The position numbers were made by a program, and so were the translations under genes. DNA of 64,000 bases from positions 62,001-126,000 of the forward strand of contig CAWDYA010000002.1 of assembly GCA_963806495.1 (NCBI GenBank). Reading direction: 5' to 3'. Numbering within the stretch: the stretch's first letter is position 1; every line of letters starts with the position of its first letter. The notes beneath the pieces were generated by a model. It saw nothing but the letters and a program-made list of their open reading frames with translations, made no database searches and had not been told where the DNA came from. This DNA is from CAWDYA01 sp963806495. Lineage in GTDB: Bacteria > Acidobacteriota > Polarisedimenticolia > JACPZX01 > DASXTC01. This document shows, one piece after another, positions 44,333 to 55,309 of the stretch.

Positions 44333-46520
44333 AAGGCGGGTCAAGACCGATCGGCTGATCCCGTTCGCCATCTTCGCCCTGGTGGTCGTCCTGACCGCCG
44401 TCTACACGCTCCTTCAGAAGACCGACGAGTTCTCCTGGCAGTACGTCACCAACACCATCCTCTTCTCGTTCCTCGGGATCCTCAACCTCATCCTGATCCT
44501 GAGCCTGCTGGTGATCCTGTTCCGCAACCTGATCAAGCTGCTCGTGGAACGGCACAGGAACATCCTGGGCTCGCGGTTCCGCACCAAGCTGGTGTTCACG
44601 TTCCTCGGGCTGTGCCTGATCCCCTCGATCCTGCTGTTCGCTGCGGCCGTGAGCATCATCGAACGATCGGTGGAGCGGTGGTTCTCCACGCCGGTGGAAC
44701 GGATCAGCGACGAGGCGCGCTCGATCGTCGACGCCTACTACGACGACCACAAGCGGCGCGATCAGCGGTTCGCGAACGATATCGCCGACGAGCTGGCCCG
44801 CAGCGGCGCGGTGGCCGCCGGCCGGCCCGCGCTGCTGAACGCGATGGAGGAGGCGATCCGGGTGCGTCATCTCGACATCGTCTCGGTATACCTGTCGCGC
44901 GGCGAGCCGATCACGGTCGCCAACCCGCGGATTCCGGTCAACGATCTGCGGTCGATCCCCGACGAGGTGCTCGAGGACGCGTTCGAAGGGGGCGGGTTCT
45001 CCTGGCAGGACCCGCTCGGCTCGGGGCAGCTCGTCCGGGCGGGCGTGCCGCTGTATTCGCCCGGCGGGCACGAGGTGACCGGGGTGGTGGTGGCCGGCTC
45101 GTTCGTGCCGCGCGACGCGTCCGCACTCACGGCCCAGATCACCGGCAATGTCGACAACTACCGGCAGCTCCGCCTGCAGAAGGGAAACATCAAGCGGGTC
45201 TACTACCTCGGGTTCGGTCTGATCACGCTCATCATCCTGGTCTCGGCCACCTGGGTCGGCTTCTATCTCGCCCGCGGCATCACCGTGCCGATCCAGATGC
45301 TTGCCGAAGGGACGCGCGAGGTCTCCTCGGGGAATCTCGACTACCAGATCCAGCTGGATGCAGGCGACGAGATCGGGATCCTCGTCGACTCGTTCAACAG
45401 CATGACACGCGAGCTGAAGGGGAGCCGCGAGACGATCGAGCACTCCAACCAGGAGCTGCAGGAGCGCAACCAGGAGGTGGAGGAGCGGCGCCGGTATATC
45501 GAGGCGGTGCTCGAGAGCATTCCCACGGGTGTCATCTCGCTCGACGAACAGGGGCGTGTCACGACCATCAATCGCGCGGCGCGCCGGATCCTGAGGATCG
45601 AGCGGGCGCAGGATGTGCGGGGTCTCACGTACCAGGAGCTGCTGTCGCGCGAGACGCTCGCGGAGCTGTCGGCGATCATCCCGCGGCTGCTGGGCAGCCA
45701 GGGTGCCAGCCTCACACGCGAATTCCATGTCAGCATCGCCGGGGCGCCGCTGTCCCTGTCGGTCACGTTCTCGCCCCTCGAGCTCGGGCCCGGTGTCGGG
45801 CTCGGGCTGCTGATCGTCGTCGAGGACATCACCTCGCTCATCAAGGCCCAGCGGGTGGCGGCGTGGCGCGAGGTGGCCCGCCGGATGGCCCACGAGATCA
45901 AGAACCCGCTCACTCCGATCCAGCTCTCCGCCCAGCGGATGCTGAAGAAGTGGCGCGAGGGGTCGACGGAGCTCGGGCCGGTGGTGGAGGAGGGCGCTTC
46001 GACGATCGTCCAGGAGGTCAAGACGCTGAAGGCGCTGGTCAACGAGTTCTCGGGGTTCGCGCGGCTGCCGGCGGCCAGCCCGGAGCCGGCGGATCTCCGC
46101 GAGATCATCGAGTCGGCGGTCGATCTGTACCAGACAACGCACCAGGGGGTCGAGTTCAACCGGCACTACGATCCCGGTCTGCCCAATCTGAAGCTCGACA
46201 AGGAGCAGATGCGCCGTGTCTTCGTCAACCTGATCGACAACGCTCTGGAGGCGATGGGCCGCCGGGGGAAGATCGTGATCGGCACCGAGTACGTGGCACG
46301 CATGCAGATGATGCGCGTGGACGTGGCGGATGATGGGCCCGGGATCCCGCCGGAGGACAAGGACAAGCTGTTCCTGCCATACTTCTCCACGAAGAAACGT
46401 GGCACGGGACTCGGTCTGGCGATCGTCAACAGGATCATCTCGGACCACCACGGTTACATCCGGGTCGAGGACAACCGGCCGCGGGGCACGCGGTTCATCA
46501 TCGAGCTGCCCGCGGCCTGA
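44322..46520 (+). CDS. NtrY-like membrane sensor histidine kinase
   Basis: A 732-residue kinase. Three membrane helices near the N-terminus (FAIFALVVVLTAVYTLL, FLGILNLILILSLLVILF, LVFTFLGLCLIPSILLF) lead to an extracytoplasmic region, a fourth helix (FGLITLIILVSATWVGFYLA), a HAMP domain, a PAS domain, and a catalytic end with MAHEIKNPLTPIQLSAQRM (phospho-His), NLIDNALEAM, DDGPGIP and GTGLGLAIV. The signal is unknown. It is followed 19 nt later by its likely partner, a sigma-54 response regulator. Confidence 0.9.
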   Translation: MAGERRVKTDRLIPFAIFALVVVLTAVYTLLQKTDEFSWQYVTNTILFSFLGILNLILILSLLVILFRNLIKLLVERHRNILGSRFRTKLVFTFLGLCLIPSILLFAAAVSIIERSVERWFSTPVERISDEARSIVDAYYDDHKRRDQRFANDIADELARSGAVAAGRPALLNAMEEAIRVRHLDIVSVYLSRGEPITVANPRIPVNDLRSIPDEVLEDAFEGGGFSWQDPLGSGQLVRAGVPLYSPGGHEVTGVVVAGSFVPRDASALTAQITGNVDNYRQLRLQKGNIKRVYYLGFGLITLIILVSATWVGFYLARGITVPIQMLAEGTREVSSGNLDYQIQLDAGDEIGILVDSFNSMTRELKGSRETIEHSNQELQERNQEVEERRRYIEAVLESIPTGVISLDEQGRVTTINRAARRILRIERAQDVRGLTYQELLSRETLAELSAIIPRLLGSQGASLTREFHVSIAGAPLSLSVTFSPLELGPGVGLGLLIVVEDITSLIKAQRVAAWREVARRMAHEIKNPLTPIQLSAQRMLKKWREGSTELGPVVEEGASTIVQEVKTLKALVNEFSGFARLPAASPEPADLREIIESAVDLYQTTHQGVEFNRHYDPGLPNLKLDKEQMRRVFVNLIDNALEAMGRRGKIVIGTEYVARMQMMRVDVADDGPGIPPEDKDKLFLPYFSTKKRGTGLGLAIVNRIISDHHGYIRVEDNRPRGTRFIIELPAA

Positions 46521-46539
46521 GGGGATGAGGAGAAGGCAG

Positions 46540-47946
46540 ATGGCCGCCGAACGGATCCTTCTGGTCGACGACGAGGCGGGTATACGCGCGTCGCTCACCC
46601 GGGTGCTGGCCGACGAGGGATACGTCGTCGAGACCGCCGATACGGGGGAGAAGGGGCTGGAGCGGCTGCGCGCCGGGGGGTTCCACCTGGTGCTGCTGGA
46701 CGTGTGGCTCCCCGGAAAGGACGGCCTCGGGATCCTCGAGGAGATCCGCGCGGCGGGGATGGACGTGCCGGTCCTGATGATCTCCGGGCACGCGAGCATC
46801 GACGCGGCGGTGAAGGCGACCAAGCTGGGGGCGTTCGACTTCGTGGAGAAACCCCTCAGCATCGAGAAGATCACCCTCACGGTGCGCAACGCCCTCAAGC
46901 AGCGGCGTCTCGAGCAGCGCAACAGACAGCTGCGTGACGTCCTGCGGGCGCGTGGCCCGCGCGAGATCATCGGCGACTCGCCCTCGATCGTGAAGCTGCG
47001 CGAGCAGATCCGGGTCGCCGCGCCGACCAACGGCCGTGTCCTGATCTTCGGCGAGAACGGAACAGGAAAAGAGCTGGTGGCCCGCATGGTCCACGGCCTG
47101 AGCCTGCGCGCCGAGGAGCCGTTCGTGGAGATGAACTGCGCAGCAATCCCGGAGGAGCTGATCGAGAGCGAGTTGTTCGGCCACGTGAAGGGTTCCTTCA
47201 CCGGGGCGGTGGAGAACAAGAAGGGGAAATTCGAGCTGGCCGATCAGGGGACGCTGTTCCTCGACGAAATCGGCGACATGAGCCTCAGAACCCAGTCGAA
47301 GGTGCTGCGGGTGCTGCAGGAGCAGTCGTTCGAGAGGGTCGGGGGGGCGAGCTCCCACGAAGTGGACGTCCGGGTCATCGCGGCCACGAACAAGGATTTC
47401 ACGGAGGAGATCCGGAGGGGGGGCTTCCGGGAGGACCTCTATTTCCGGCTCAACGTCATCCCACTGATGGTGCCCCCTCTGCGCGAGCGAAGGCAGGATA
47501 TTCCACTCCTGGCAAGTCATTTCCTCGGGGAAATGGCGGTCGGCTACGGCAAGCCCCCCGCAAGGCTTTCCGGCGAGGCGATGGAGGCGATGAGCTCGTA
47601 CGACTGGCCAGGCAACGTCCGCGAGCTGCGCAACATCATCGAACGGCTGGTGATCATGGTGCCGGGCGAGCGGATAGAAAAGACCGACCTGCCTCCCGAG
47701 GTGGCCGGAGAGGCCGCCAGCACTGCGGATTCCGCCCCGGATGGCGGCACCTTCGCCGACCTGGCCGAGAGCCCGACCCTCAAGGAGGGGAGGGAGCGAT
47801 TCGAGAGGATGTTCATCGCCCGAAAGCTCGCTCAGTGCGGCTACAATGTGAGCCGCACCGCCGAGGCCCTCGGTCTCGAGCGGTCCCACCTGCACCGGAA
47901 GCTCAAGGCGTACGGCCTGGTCCCCGAGCGGGGCGAGTCCTCCTGA
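46540..47946 (+). CDS. NtrX-like sigma-54-dependent response regulator
   Basis: A 468-residue protein. The receiver domain begins ILLVDDEAGIRASLTRVLA with phospho-Asp in LVLLDVWLPGKDG. The AAA+ domain has Walker A FGENGTGKELV, the sigma-54-contact loop GSFTGA (GAFTGA with Ser), Walker B TLFLDEIGDM and the arginine-finger region FREDLYFRLNVIPL. The C-terminal helix-turn-helix is NVSRTAEALGLERSHLHRKL. It activates sigma-54 promoters; the one before lpxC is a candidate target. AGGAG lies upstream of the ATG. Confidence 0.92.
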   Translation: MAAERILLVDDEAGIRASLTRVLADEGYVVETADTGEKGLERLRAGGFHLVLLDVWLPGKDGLGILEEIRAAGMDVPVLMISGHASIDAAVKATKLGAFDFVEKPLSIEKITLTVRNALKQRRLEQRNRQLRDVLRARGPREIIGDSPSIVKLREQIRVAAPTNGRVLIFGENGTGKELVARMVHGLSLRAEEPFVEMNCAAIPEELIESELFGHVKGSFTGAVENKKGKFELADQGTLFLDEIGDMSLRTQSKVLRVLQEQSFERVGGASSHEVDVRVIAATNKDFTEEIRRGGFREDLYFRLNVIPLMVPPLRERRQDIPLLASHFLGEMAVGYGKPPARLSGEAMEAMSSYDWPGNVRELRNIIERLVIMVPGERIEKTDLPPEVAGEAASTADSAPDGGTFADLAESPTLKEGRERFERMFIARKLAQCGYNVSRTAEALGLERSHLHRKLKAYGLVPERGESS

Positions 47947-47973
47947 TCCAGCCTGCCAGCGCTTGATCTGCGT

Positions 47974-48002
47974 ATCAACGCACACAATATTCGCCCGGTC
48001 CG
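47974..48002 (+). promoter_or_regulatory. Weak promoter candidate for the TPR gene set
   Basis: TTGATC and AATATT are separated by 17 nt in the short gap after the response-regulator gene. Each matches four of six consensus bases. The gap is otherwise the only AT-richer stretch here. Confidence 0.25.
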
Positions 48003-48037
48003 CCTGTCACGGGGCGTGCGGGTCGAGGGGCACGAGC

Positions 48038-51000
48038 ATGATCAGCGCCAGGGACATCAAGGATCTGTTCGGAGAGAGCAGCCCGGACCGGGTCATCCTG
48101 AGGGCACGCAAGGTCGCCTCCAAGGGGCGGCCCGATCAGGCGATCGCCGTCCTCAAGGACGGCGTCGCCCGACTCGGCGAGGATCCGGAGCTTCGCACGG
48201 AGATGGCCACGATGTGCCTGGCCAGCGGCCGCGTGCGCGAGGCCGCCGATGCCCTGCGGGCCCTCCTGAAAGCGTCCGCCAACCACACCGGTCGTGTCGA
48301 GGAGTACATCGGCTGGGCGCGCACGCAGTACGCCGACATCCAGCCGCTGTACGAGGCGCTCGCGGAAGGGCACGCCGCGCGCAGGAACATCCCCGCCGCG
48401 GTCGACTGCTTCGAGCACCTCGACAGGAAAGAGCTGGAGGCCTCGCTGGCGGCGCGGCTGAGCAACCTCAACCGTTTTCTGGAGAAGGGGACCGCGGTGC
48501 CCCGCTCGGCCGTCGGGACGCTGTATCTCGCCGCCGCCGGGTACGAGGCGCTGGGCGATTGGCAGAAGGCGGTCGACAGCTACCGCAAAATCATCTCGGC
48601 GCTGCCGTCCGAGATCGGTCTCGTAGACGAGCGTCTCAAGTCGCTGGTGGGGCGCAACTACAAGCTGACACCACTTCGACTCATCCATGCGGAGACGCTG
48701 GAGGAGATTGGCCGCAAGGACGAGGCGCTCGAGGAGTTCCTCAAGGCGCTCGAGGTGGATCCGCGCTGCGCCGTCGAGGTGGCGGCCGCCCTGGACCGGT
48801 TCCTCGAGGCGTCGCCGGAGGATCCCGCTCTGCTCTGGGCCAAGGTGAAGGTGCACCTCGCTGCCGGAGCGCTGGATGAGGCGCTCGAGCTGTGTGGCCG
48901 TCTCATCGACGAAGGCCAACAGCTTGCCGGCATCGAGAAGCTGCTCGAGGATCTGGCGGCATCCGGCAAGGAGAGCGTCGACACCCAGCTCATGCTCGCC
49001 CGTGTCTCGGTGGCGCAGGGCAAGGCGCAGCGGGCGGTCACGGCGGTGGCCGCGGCGCTCGGCAACGACGCGGGCCAGCGCGGGATAGAAGCACTCGAGA
49101 GGATCGTCGAGGCGTTCCCCGAGGAGGCGCGTCCGTATCAGATCCTGGCGGAGCATCACCTCAAGGCGGGGCACGTCGACCGGAGCATCGAGATTCTTCG
49201 GCCAGCTCCGTCGCGTGGACCCGGGGGCGGCGCCCTCGATCGCTGCCCGGCTTCAGTCGGTGCTCGTGGCGGATCCTGACAACACGGCGGTCCAGTCGAT
49301 GCTCGAGGAAGTGGCGGTCGAGGCGGGCGACGCCGCGGGCGCCGCACCTTTCCTGAGACGTCGGCTGCGGCAGGGTCGTGAGGAGGCGCGCACCGTCCTC
49401 GAGACGCTCAAGCAGATGTTGATCGCGTCCCCTCAGGAGAAGGGGCTCAAGCTCGCCGCAGCCGAGGCCTCGATCGTCCTCGATGATCCGGCCGGTGGCT
49501 GGACCTTCCTGCAGGATCTGCTGTTGGCCGACACGGCTCCCGACACCACGGCGCTGCACATGCTCGTGCTTTGCGGCGGTGCCTCGGCCGGGGCGTACGC
49601 CTCGGTCGTGTCGACGCTCGGCTCGCGCGCCTATCCGTGGATCAGCCAGCCCCAGGTATCGTTCGCGCTGGGGGAGGCGGCCGCGCGCGCCGGGCGCTTC
49701 CGGGAGGCGATCGCGCTCATCCGCAGGGCCGCCAGCGCTTGCCCCGACGCCGCGTCCGTGGCGAAGGAGGCGATCCGGAGCTTCGGGCGCAGCGCCCGGC
49801 TGGAGAGTGGCGAGGACCGCGCGGTTCTGGCGGAGGCGCTTCTCGAAGCGGGCGACCAGGCAACCGCCCTCGAGGTGCTGCGCGGCACCGCCTCGCTGCC
49901 GTCGGACATCGCAGCGCGCCTGATCTCCAGGCTCACGTCCGCGTTGCGCGCCGATCAACGCAACGTCGGACTGTCCGCCGCGCTCGCGGAGATCTGATCT
50001 GCTCGAAGGGCACCCGGAGCGGGCCATGCAGATCGCGCGCGCCGGACTGACCGGACGCCAGGACCCGGAGAGCGGGCCGCTCATGCTCATCTTCGGCGAT
50101 GCGCTCGCCGCCGCGGGCAAATCGGGAGAGGCCACCAAGGCGTTCGCGTCGGCTCCCCGGCGAGACCCGGCCCTCGGGGCCGAGTCGATCGAACGGCTGC
50201 GGCGGATCATCCAGCTCGACATGGGACTGGAGACCGCTCACCTTGCCCTCGGCCGGCTGCTCGTGCAGGCGGGCGAGGTCAGCGAGGGGGTGAACGAGCT
50301 GATGACCGCCTGGTCGATCCGCGCCGAGCTGGCGCCGCAGGTGCTTGCGGATCTCGAGCGGTGCTCGCGCCAGCATCCCGGCGCACCGGCCGTGGAGTTT
50401 GCATACGCGCAGCTCTTGCTCGGCACGGGCGAGCCGGTCGCGGCGGCGGAGCGTCTCGGAGCCCAGGTGGGCAAGGACAGGGAGCTGACGGACGAGATAC
50501 TCACCAGGCTCGAGGGGATTGTGGCGCGCCATCCCGACTGCGGCCGGGCGCACTTCGAGCTCGCCCGCGCCTGTATGGTCAAGCGGTGGGTGACCCGGGC
50601 CTGCACCTCCCTGCTGAAGGCACACGACCTGGAGGGCGGGGCTCGCCGAGTCGGTTCGCGCTGCGCTCGGCGAGGTGGTTCTGGCATTCCCCGATCAGGC
50701 CGAGGTCCAGGTTGCCCGCGGCACGATGTACGAGAGGCAGGAGCGATGGCTTCCCGCCGCCGAGGCGTATCTGGCGGCCGTGCGCATGGGCGGCTCGGGG
50801 GGCCGGGATGCACTGTCGCGGCTGGCCGCGCTCGAGCCCGCAAAGGCCCAGGGTGCGGTCCGTGGCCGGATTCATCTGCTTCGCGCGCAGGCCGCGCGGC
50901 ACCTGGGAGAAACGTCGGTGGCCGTGGCGGCAGCGGAAGCGGCCCTGGACGCGGCGGCGGAGCTTGCCGCGGAAGTGTGCTCCGAGCTCAACCAGATCGC

Positions 51001-51800
51001 GCTGGCACTGCCGGCGGATGGGTCGGTGCGTGTCGCGCGCGCGCGGTGCCATCTGGCGACGCAGAGCCTGGAGTCCGCGGCGCGGGACCTCACCGATGCC
51101 CTGCGGCTCGATCCCGCCACGGCGGGCGCTGCGGCCCCGGTGGCGCGCGAGCTGCTGAAACGCCGCCCGGGAACGAAGGAGGCCGCCCTGGTGCTGGCCG
51201 AAGCCTGCCGTCTGGAAGGAAATCCAGCGGAGGCGGCGCAGGTGCTGGACGACGCGCTCGAATCGAATGAGAGCCGCGACGATCTCGACCTGATTCTCGC
51301 TCGGCGCCGGGTGGCGACGGACGCCGGGGACGCTGCCGGGTCGGAGCGTCTCCTGGCGCGCGCTCTCGAGGCCGCGCCGGACAGGAACGCCTTCCTGGCC
51401 TCCCTGCATCGGGACGCTCTACGGTCGAGCGCGTCGGTGCGGGATATCGGGGGAAGCCCGATGCAGGAGCGTGAGCTGCGCGCGGCGCTGCTCGAGGGCG
51501 ATTCTGATCGCCCTGCGTGAGCGGGCGGAGCGACTCGAGCCCTCGCCGTTGAAGGCCTGGGTGCTGAGGCTGTGCGGCCGGCCGGCCGAGGCTGCGGCAT
51601 GCCTGGGCGCGTTGATCGATACACCGGCTGCCAGAATGTCTTTTGCCGAGCTTCACGACCGGCTGGTCTGTCGGGAGCTGATGGGCCGAGCGGAGACGCT
51701 CGTGGCCGTGACCCCGATCCGATTCGATGCAATCAAACCGACGCTGCGAGCCGGTGGAAGCGAGGAGGCCCGAGGCGGCGCCGCTGGAGGAACGCGATGA
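48038..51800 (+). CDS. Very large TPR-type repeat protein, four frameshifts
   Basis: Repaired length is 1252 residues, all helical repeats of the TPR type (LYLAAAGYEALGDWQKAVDS, LIHAETLEEIGRKDEALEEF, GTMYERQERWLPAAEAYLAA). There is no signal peptide, membrane helix or catalytic domain, so it is probably a cytoplasmic scaffold. Breaks lie at GATTC 49192-49196, GATCTGATC 49991-49999, GGG 50634-50636 and GATTC 51500-51504. Removing one base at each gives a single frame, with total length a multiple of three. The stop overlaps the next start (ATGA). Confidence 0.72.
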
Positions 51801-53289
51801 TCTGCCCGATTCTGTCCAACGCAAGCCAGGACGAGCAAGGCAATGTCACCTGGAACCATCACGAGTGCATCGAGGGATCCTGCAGCTTCTGGGCCGAGGA
51901 GATCACCGACTGCGGACTGCGGGCCTCGGGGCTGGTGATCATCGGGCGGGCGAAGGCGGCGATGAGCGCGCAGCATGAGGAGGGAGCGGAAGCGGGGGCT
52001 CCCGCGGGTGATCCGTTGTTTGCTCCGCCGAAGCTGACGCTGGACCCCGGAGCGCTCGAGCCGGTCCTCGCGGCGATCCGGGAAGCGGCGCCGGATCCCC
52101 GGGCGACGGATGCGATCCTGGAGGCGATCCGGCAGGCTGCGCCGGATCCCCGGGCGTCCGATGCGATCCTCGCGGCGATCCGGGAAGCGGCGCCGGATCC
52201 CCGGGCGTCCGATGCGATCCTCGAGGCGATCCGGGAAGCGGCGCCGGATCCCCGGGCGACCGATGCGATCCTCGAGGCGATCCGGCAGGCGGCGCCGGAT
52301 CCCCGGGCGACCGACGCGATCCTCGAGGCGATCCGGCAGGCTGCGCCGGATCCCCGGGCGACCGACGCGATCCTTGAAGCTGTGGAGCGGATCAACGCAT
52401 CCGGGCAGGGACACCGGATTAAAGCTCCTGGAAGGTGTGGCTGCTCTCGAGGAGCCGCTCAAGGCCACGGGGCACGAGCTCGGTGGACGGATCGAGACGC
52501 TCAACGAGGCCGTGCTGTCGGTCACCACCTCGGTAGAGGGGCGCGTGGCGCGGGTGGACGAGGCGATAGCCGGGCTGCAGCGATCGTTCGAGCAGGCGCG
52601 TGACGCTCGCCCCGCCTGGCTGCAGGAGGTCGACGAGTCGCTGACCTCGATTGGCAAGAGGCTCGGCGTCGTGGCCGACCGGTTTGCTCCGTTGTCCGGG
52701 AGCATCGAGAAGCTCGCATCGCATCTGACAGCCTTGCGCGAGGCACAGGAGGAGATCTCGGCCTCGCTGGCGCAGGAGGCCGGCCGGAGGCGGGAGGACG
52801 AGGCGCGCCGGCGTGGCGAGGAAGCGATGGCCCTCAACTCGCGCGGCGTGTCCCTCTATTACAGCGGCGCGCTCGAGGCAGCCGAGGCGGCCTTCCGGTC
52901 GGCGCTCGAGCTGAAGCCGGATTTCGCCGAGGCGAGCAACAATCTGGGCCTGGCGCTCAGCCGGCAGGGACGCGATGCGGAGGCGGAGGCCTGCTTCAGC
53001 AAGGCGCTCGAGCTCGAGCCGGCCATGGCGGAAGCGATGAACAATCTCGGGTTCCTCTTGCATCAAGGTATGAAATTCGAAAAGGCGGTCGAGATGTTCA
53101 GCCGCTCGGCCCTGACCGGCGAGGATTCGTCGATCGCCTGGACGAACATGGGCAATGCCTGCTACAAGATGGGGAAGTACACCGACGCCGTGGAGGCGTG
53201 GAAGAAGGCTGTCGCGGCCGATCCCCACCAACGAGGGGGCGCGTGAGGCGCTGCGGATGTTCCAGCAGGAGCAGGCCGGGCAGGCCTAG
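51797..53289 (+). CDS. Protein with Cys cluster, 17-residue tandem repeats and TPRs, two frameshifts
   Basis: Repaired length is 496 residues. The N-terminus has four cysteines (C3, then CIEGSCSFW and DCGL) that could bind metal. Six 17-residue repeats (AIREAAPDPRATDAILE) follow at residues 93-194, then a coiled-coil-like region (LEEPLKATGHELGGRIETL) and C-terminal TPRs (NNLGLALSRQGRDAEAEACF). Breaks lie at GATTAAAG 52417-52424 and at the CCCC at 53223-53226. Function unknown; the neighbouring TPR gene and coiled-coil gene suggest one complex. The ATG overlaps the previous stop. Confidence 0.68.
52073..52378 (+). repeat. Six tandem copies of a 51-bp coding repeat
   Basis: The unit encodes AI R(E/Q)AAPDPRA(T/S)DAIL(E/A), repeated at 51-nt intervals starting at 52073, 52124, 52175, 52226, 52277 and 52328. 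Differences among copies are few and mostly at fixed positions, so the array is recent. Each copy holds several GATC or GATCC sites. Confidence 0.93.
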
Positions 53290-53297
53290 GAGCGAGG

Positions 53298-53643
53298 ATG
53301 GACGTCTACCGCAAGCTCAGCGAGAGTCTCGATCCGATCGGTGAGCCGTTGTTCGTCGACCGGTTCGCCGCACTGGTGGCCGAGGCGGCGGAACGCAAGT
53401 CGAGGGAAGCCGCCGCGGAGCAGGCCAGGCTCGCCGCCGAGCGGGAGGCGGCGCGCGCAGCCGCCCGGAAGCAGGAAGAGGCCGCTGCACGTCCGGCCCC
53501 CCGGGCCGAGGCGCCCGCCGCCGGGGCCGTCGACGAAGTCGAGGCGTTCATGACCCGCGATGCGATCGAGGGCGCCGACGAGACGGAGATCGAGGAGTTC
53601 CTGCGCGAACGGCGAGGATTCGATTCCGACCGAGCTGGACTGA
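53298..53643 (+). CDS. Small coiled-coil protein, one frameshift
   Basis: Repaired length is 114 residues. The N-terminus DVYRKLSESLDPIGEPLFVD is followed by an Ala/Glu/Arg-rich coiled coil (KSREAAAEQARLAAEREAAR) and an acidic tail (EIEEFLRERRGFDPTELD). I do not recognise a family. The last codons are in another frame: GATTC at 53622-53626 should read GATC, giving FDPTELD and a stop at 53641. AGGAGCG lies upstream of the ATG. It starts 8 nt after the previous gene and is likely co-transcribed. Confidence 0.6.
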
Positions 53644-53658
53644 CGACCCAACGACCGC

Positions 53659-54727
53659 CTACAGGATCTCGACCTTCGCCGCCGATCGGAGGTTCGTCAC
53701 CATCGTCTCGATAGCATCACGCGACTTCGTCTGCTTGAGGTATTCCGCGATCTGGTCGTGAGCCTCGGACAGGGGCATCATGCCGGCTTCCTTCTTGCCC
53801 TGTCACCTTGATCAGGTGGTAGCCGAACTGGGTCTGGATGACATCGCTCACCTCACCCACCGCGAGGGAGAACGCGGCGTTCTCGAACGCAGGCACCGTC
53901 TGGCCCCGCGTGATCACCCCGAGGGCGCCGCCGTTCGACGCCGACGAATCCTCGGAGTATTCCTTCGCGAGCGCCGCGAAGTCCTCTCCCGCCTTGGCGC
54001 GCTTCGCCGCGGCATCGATCCGGGCCTTTGCCTGGGCCTTCTGCTCGTCGGTGTCGCTCGCCTTGGAGCGAACCAGGATATGGCTCGCCTCCACTCCCTC
54101 CGGGCGCTGCATTTCGTCGGTGTGCTCGTCGTAGAACTTCTTGATTTCGTCCTCGCTCACCGTCAGCGGGCCGAGGATTGTGTCCTGGATGAGCTTCTGG
54201 ACCATGATGTTCTGGCGGGCCTGGTTCGTGATGTCGGCCTCGGTCATTCCGCGGTTCTTCATCTCGGCCGCGAACGCTTCCTCGCCCATGCGCGAACGGG
54301 TCTGGTTGACGACGTTGTCGATCTCCTCCTGGGGCACCTCGATTGGGATCGACTTGGCCTTCTGATAGAGCAGCTCGCTGCCGATCAGGCCGTCGAGGAC
54401 GACCTTGTGGACCTCATCCTGCTGCTCCGGCGACAGGTTGGGACCGAGATTGTTGCTCCTCATGAAGGATGCGAGGGCCATGTCGTAGTCACCCTTGTAG
54501 ATCGGGACTCCGTTGACCCGGGCCATGACGGGACCGCGACCTGCCTCCGCCGGCTGGGCCGTCCCGGTATCGGCCGGCGGCGCCGTTGCGGCCTCGGCCG
54601 GATCCTGCCCGGCGGGCTGGGCGGCGGCATCCTCGGCGGTGGCCGCCGTGGATTGATCCGCGGGGGCGCCGCAGGCGATGCCCTGGAGGGCGACAACGAC
54701 GAACAGCAGGAACGGCAGCCTTTTCAT
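53659..54727 (-). CDS. SurA/PrsA-like parvulin PPIase lipoprotein, one frameshift
   Basis: Repaired length is 355 residues. A signal peptide ends in the lipobox-like VVALQGIACG, followed by an Ala/Pro/Glu-rich linker, an N-terminal chaperone helix region (YDMALASFMRSNNLGPNLS, SELLYQKAKSIPIEVPQEEI) and a parvulin domain (EASHILVRSKASDTDEQ, DFAALAKEYSEDSSASNGG, FAAFSLAVGEV-type strand, QTQFGYHLIKVTG). It probably helps fold secreted or outer-membrane proteins. The frame breaks at CCC, 53798-53800; removing one base gives HLIKVTGKKEAGMMPLSEAH and a normal C-terminus. It is convergent with the coiled-coil gene. Confidence 0.85.
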
Positions 54728-54804
54728 GTTTGGGGGTCCTTATCGGGGGCCGGGTGCCGGCCCGTTTCGGATGCGGGGTCAGGCGCCTCGCGAGCGCGGA
54801 ACCC

Positions 54805-54833
54805 ATGATAGTGGAAGCGGCACCGCGAGGCAA
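54805..54833 (-). promoter_or_regulatory. Promoter of the SurA-like gene
   Basis: On the minus strand TTGCCT and TATCAT are separated by 17 nt, ending 77 nt before the start ATG. Confidence 0.45.
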
Positions 54834-54880
54834 ATCCGGCCTGCAGCGGCCGGATCGCCTGATTGTGTGTATGATGTGGC

Positions 54881-55276
54881 ATGCAAGCGCAGCGCGAGCC
54901 CGCTCCCGAGATGGTCTGCCCGAGCTGCGGCGAAGCGAACGTCCCCGGCATCGATTTCTGCGTTCGTTGCGGCGCGCCCGTGGGGCGTTTTACCACCCTC
55001 GATCCCTTCAAGGCGATATTCGCGGAGGGGTGGCTCTTCCGCAGGACCGCCAGCGCCCGGATCCGCCCGATCGTGCTGGTGGGGATGTGGGCTCTCTTCG
55101 GCATCCCGTTCGTCGGGATGCTCCTCTTCGTGCTCATGCGGCCCGGGGACAGCCATGGTCTCGACACGCTCTCCGCCGCGGCGATCGCGCTGCTCTACCT
55201 GCTGGTCCTCGTGAGGGTCACACTCAATTTCATGAGGAACCGGCCGGGGCCGGGGCCCTGGGATCCCGATCGCTGA
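54881..55276 (+). CDS. Zinc-ribbon membrane protein
   Basis: A 131-residue protein with an N-terminal zinc ribbon (MVCPSCGEANVPGIDFCVRC, two CxxC pairs), then two membrane helices (VGMWALFGIPFVGMLLFVLM and AAAIALLYLLVLVRVTL). Such proteins are often sensors or assembly factors; the role is unknown. A TATGAT box ends 5 nt before the ATG and no Shine-Dalgarno is visible, so it may be leaderless. It is divergent from the SurA-like gene. Confidence 0.75.
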   Translation: MQAQREPAPEMVCPSCGEANVPGIDFCVRCGAPVGRFTTLDPFKAIFAEGWLFRRTASARIRPIVLVGMWALFGIPFVGMLLFVLMRPGDSHGLDTLSAAAIALLYLLVLVRVTLNFMRNRPGPGPWDPDR

Positions 55277-55309
55277 TCGGCGAAGCGGCAGGGAGATGCG
55301 CGATCCGGT

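Noticed and set aside
52073..52378. CRISPR array
   Set aside because: The 51-bp units are directly adjacent without spacers and encode an in-frame peptide repeat.
54856..54875. Second sigma-54 promoter near GTGGCATGCAAGCGC at 54875
   Set aside because: The GC element at the required 10-nt spacing is missing.
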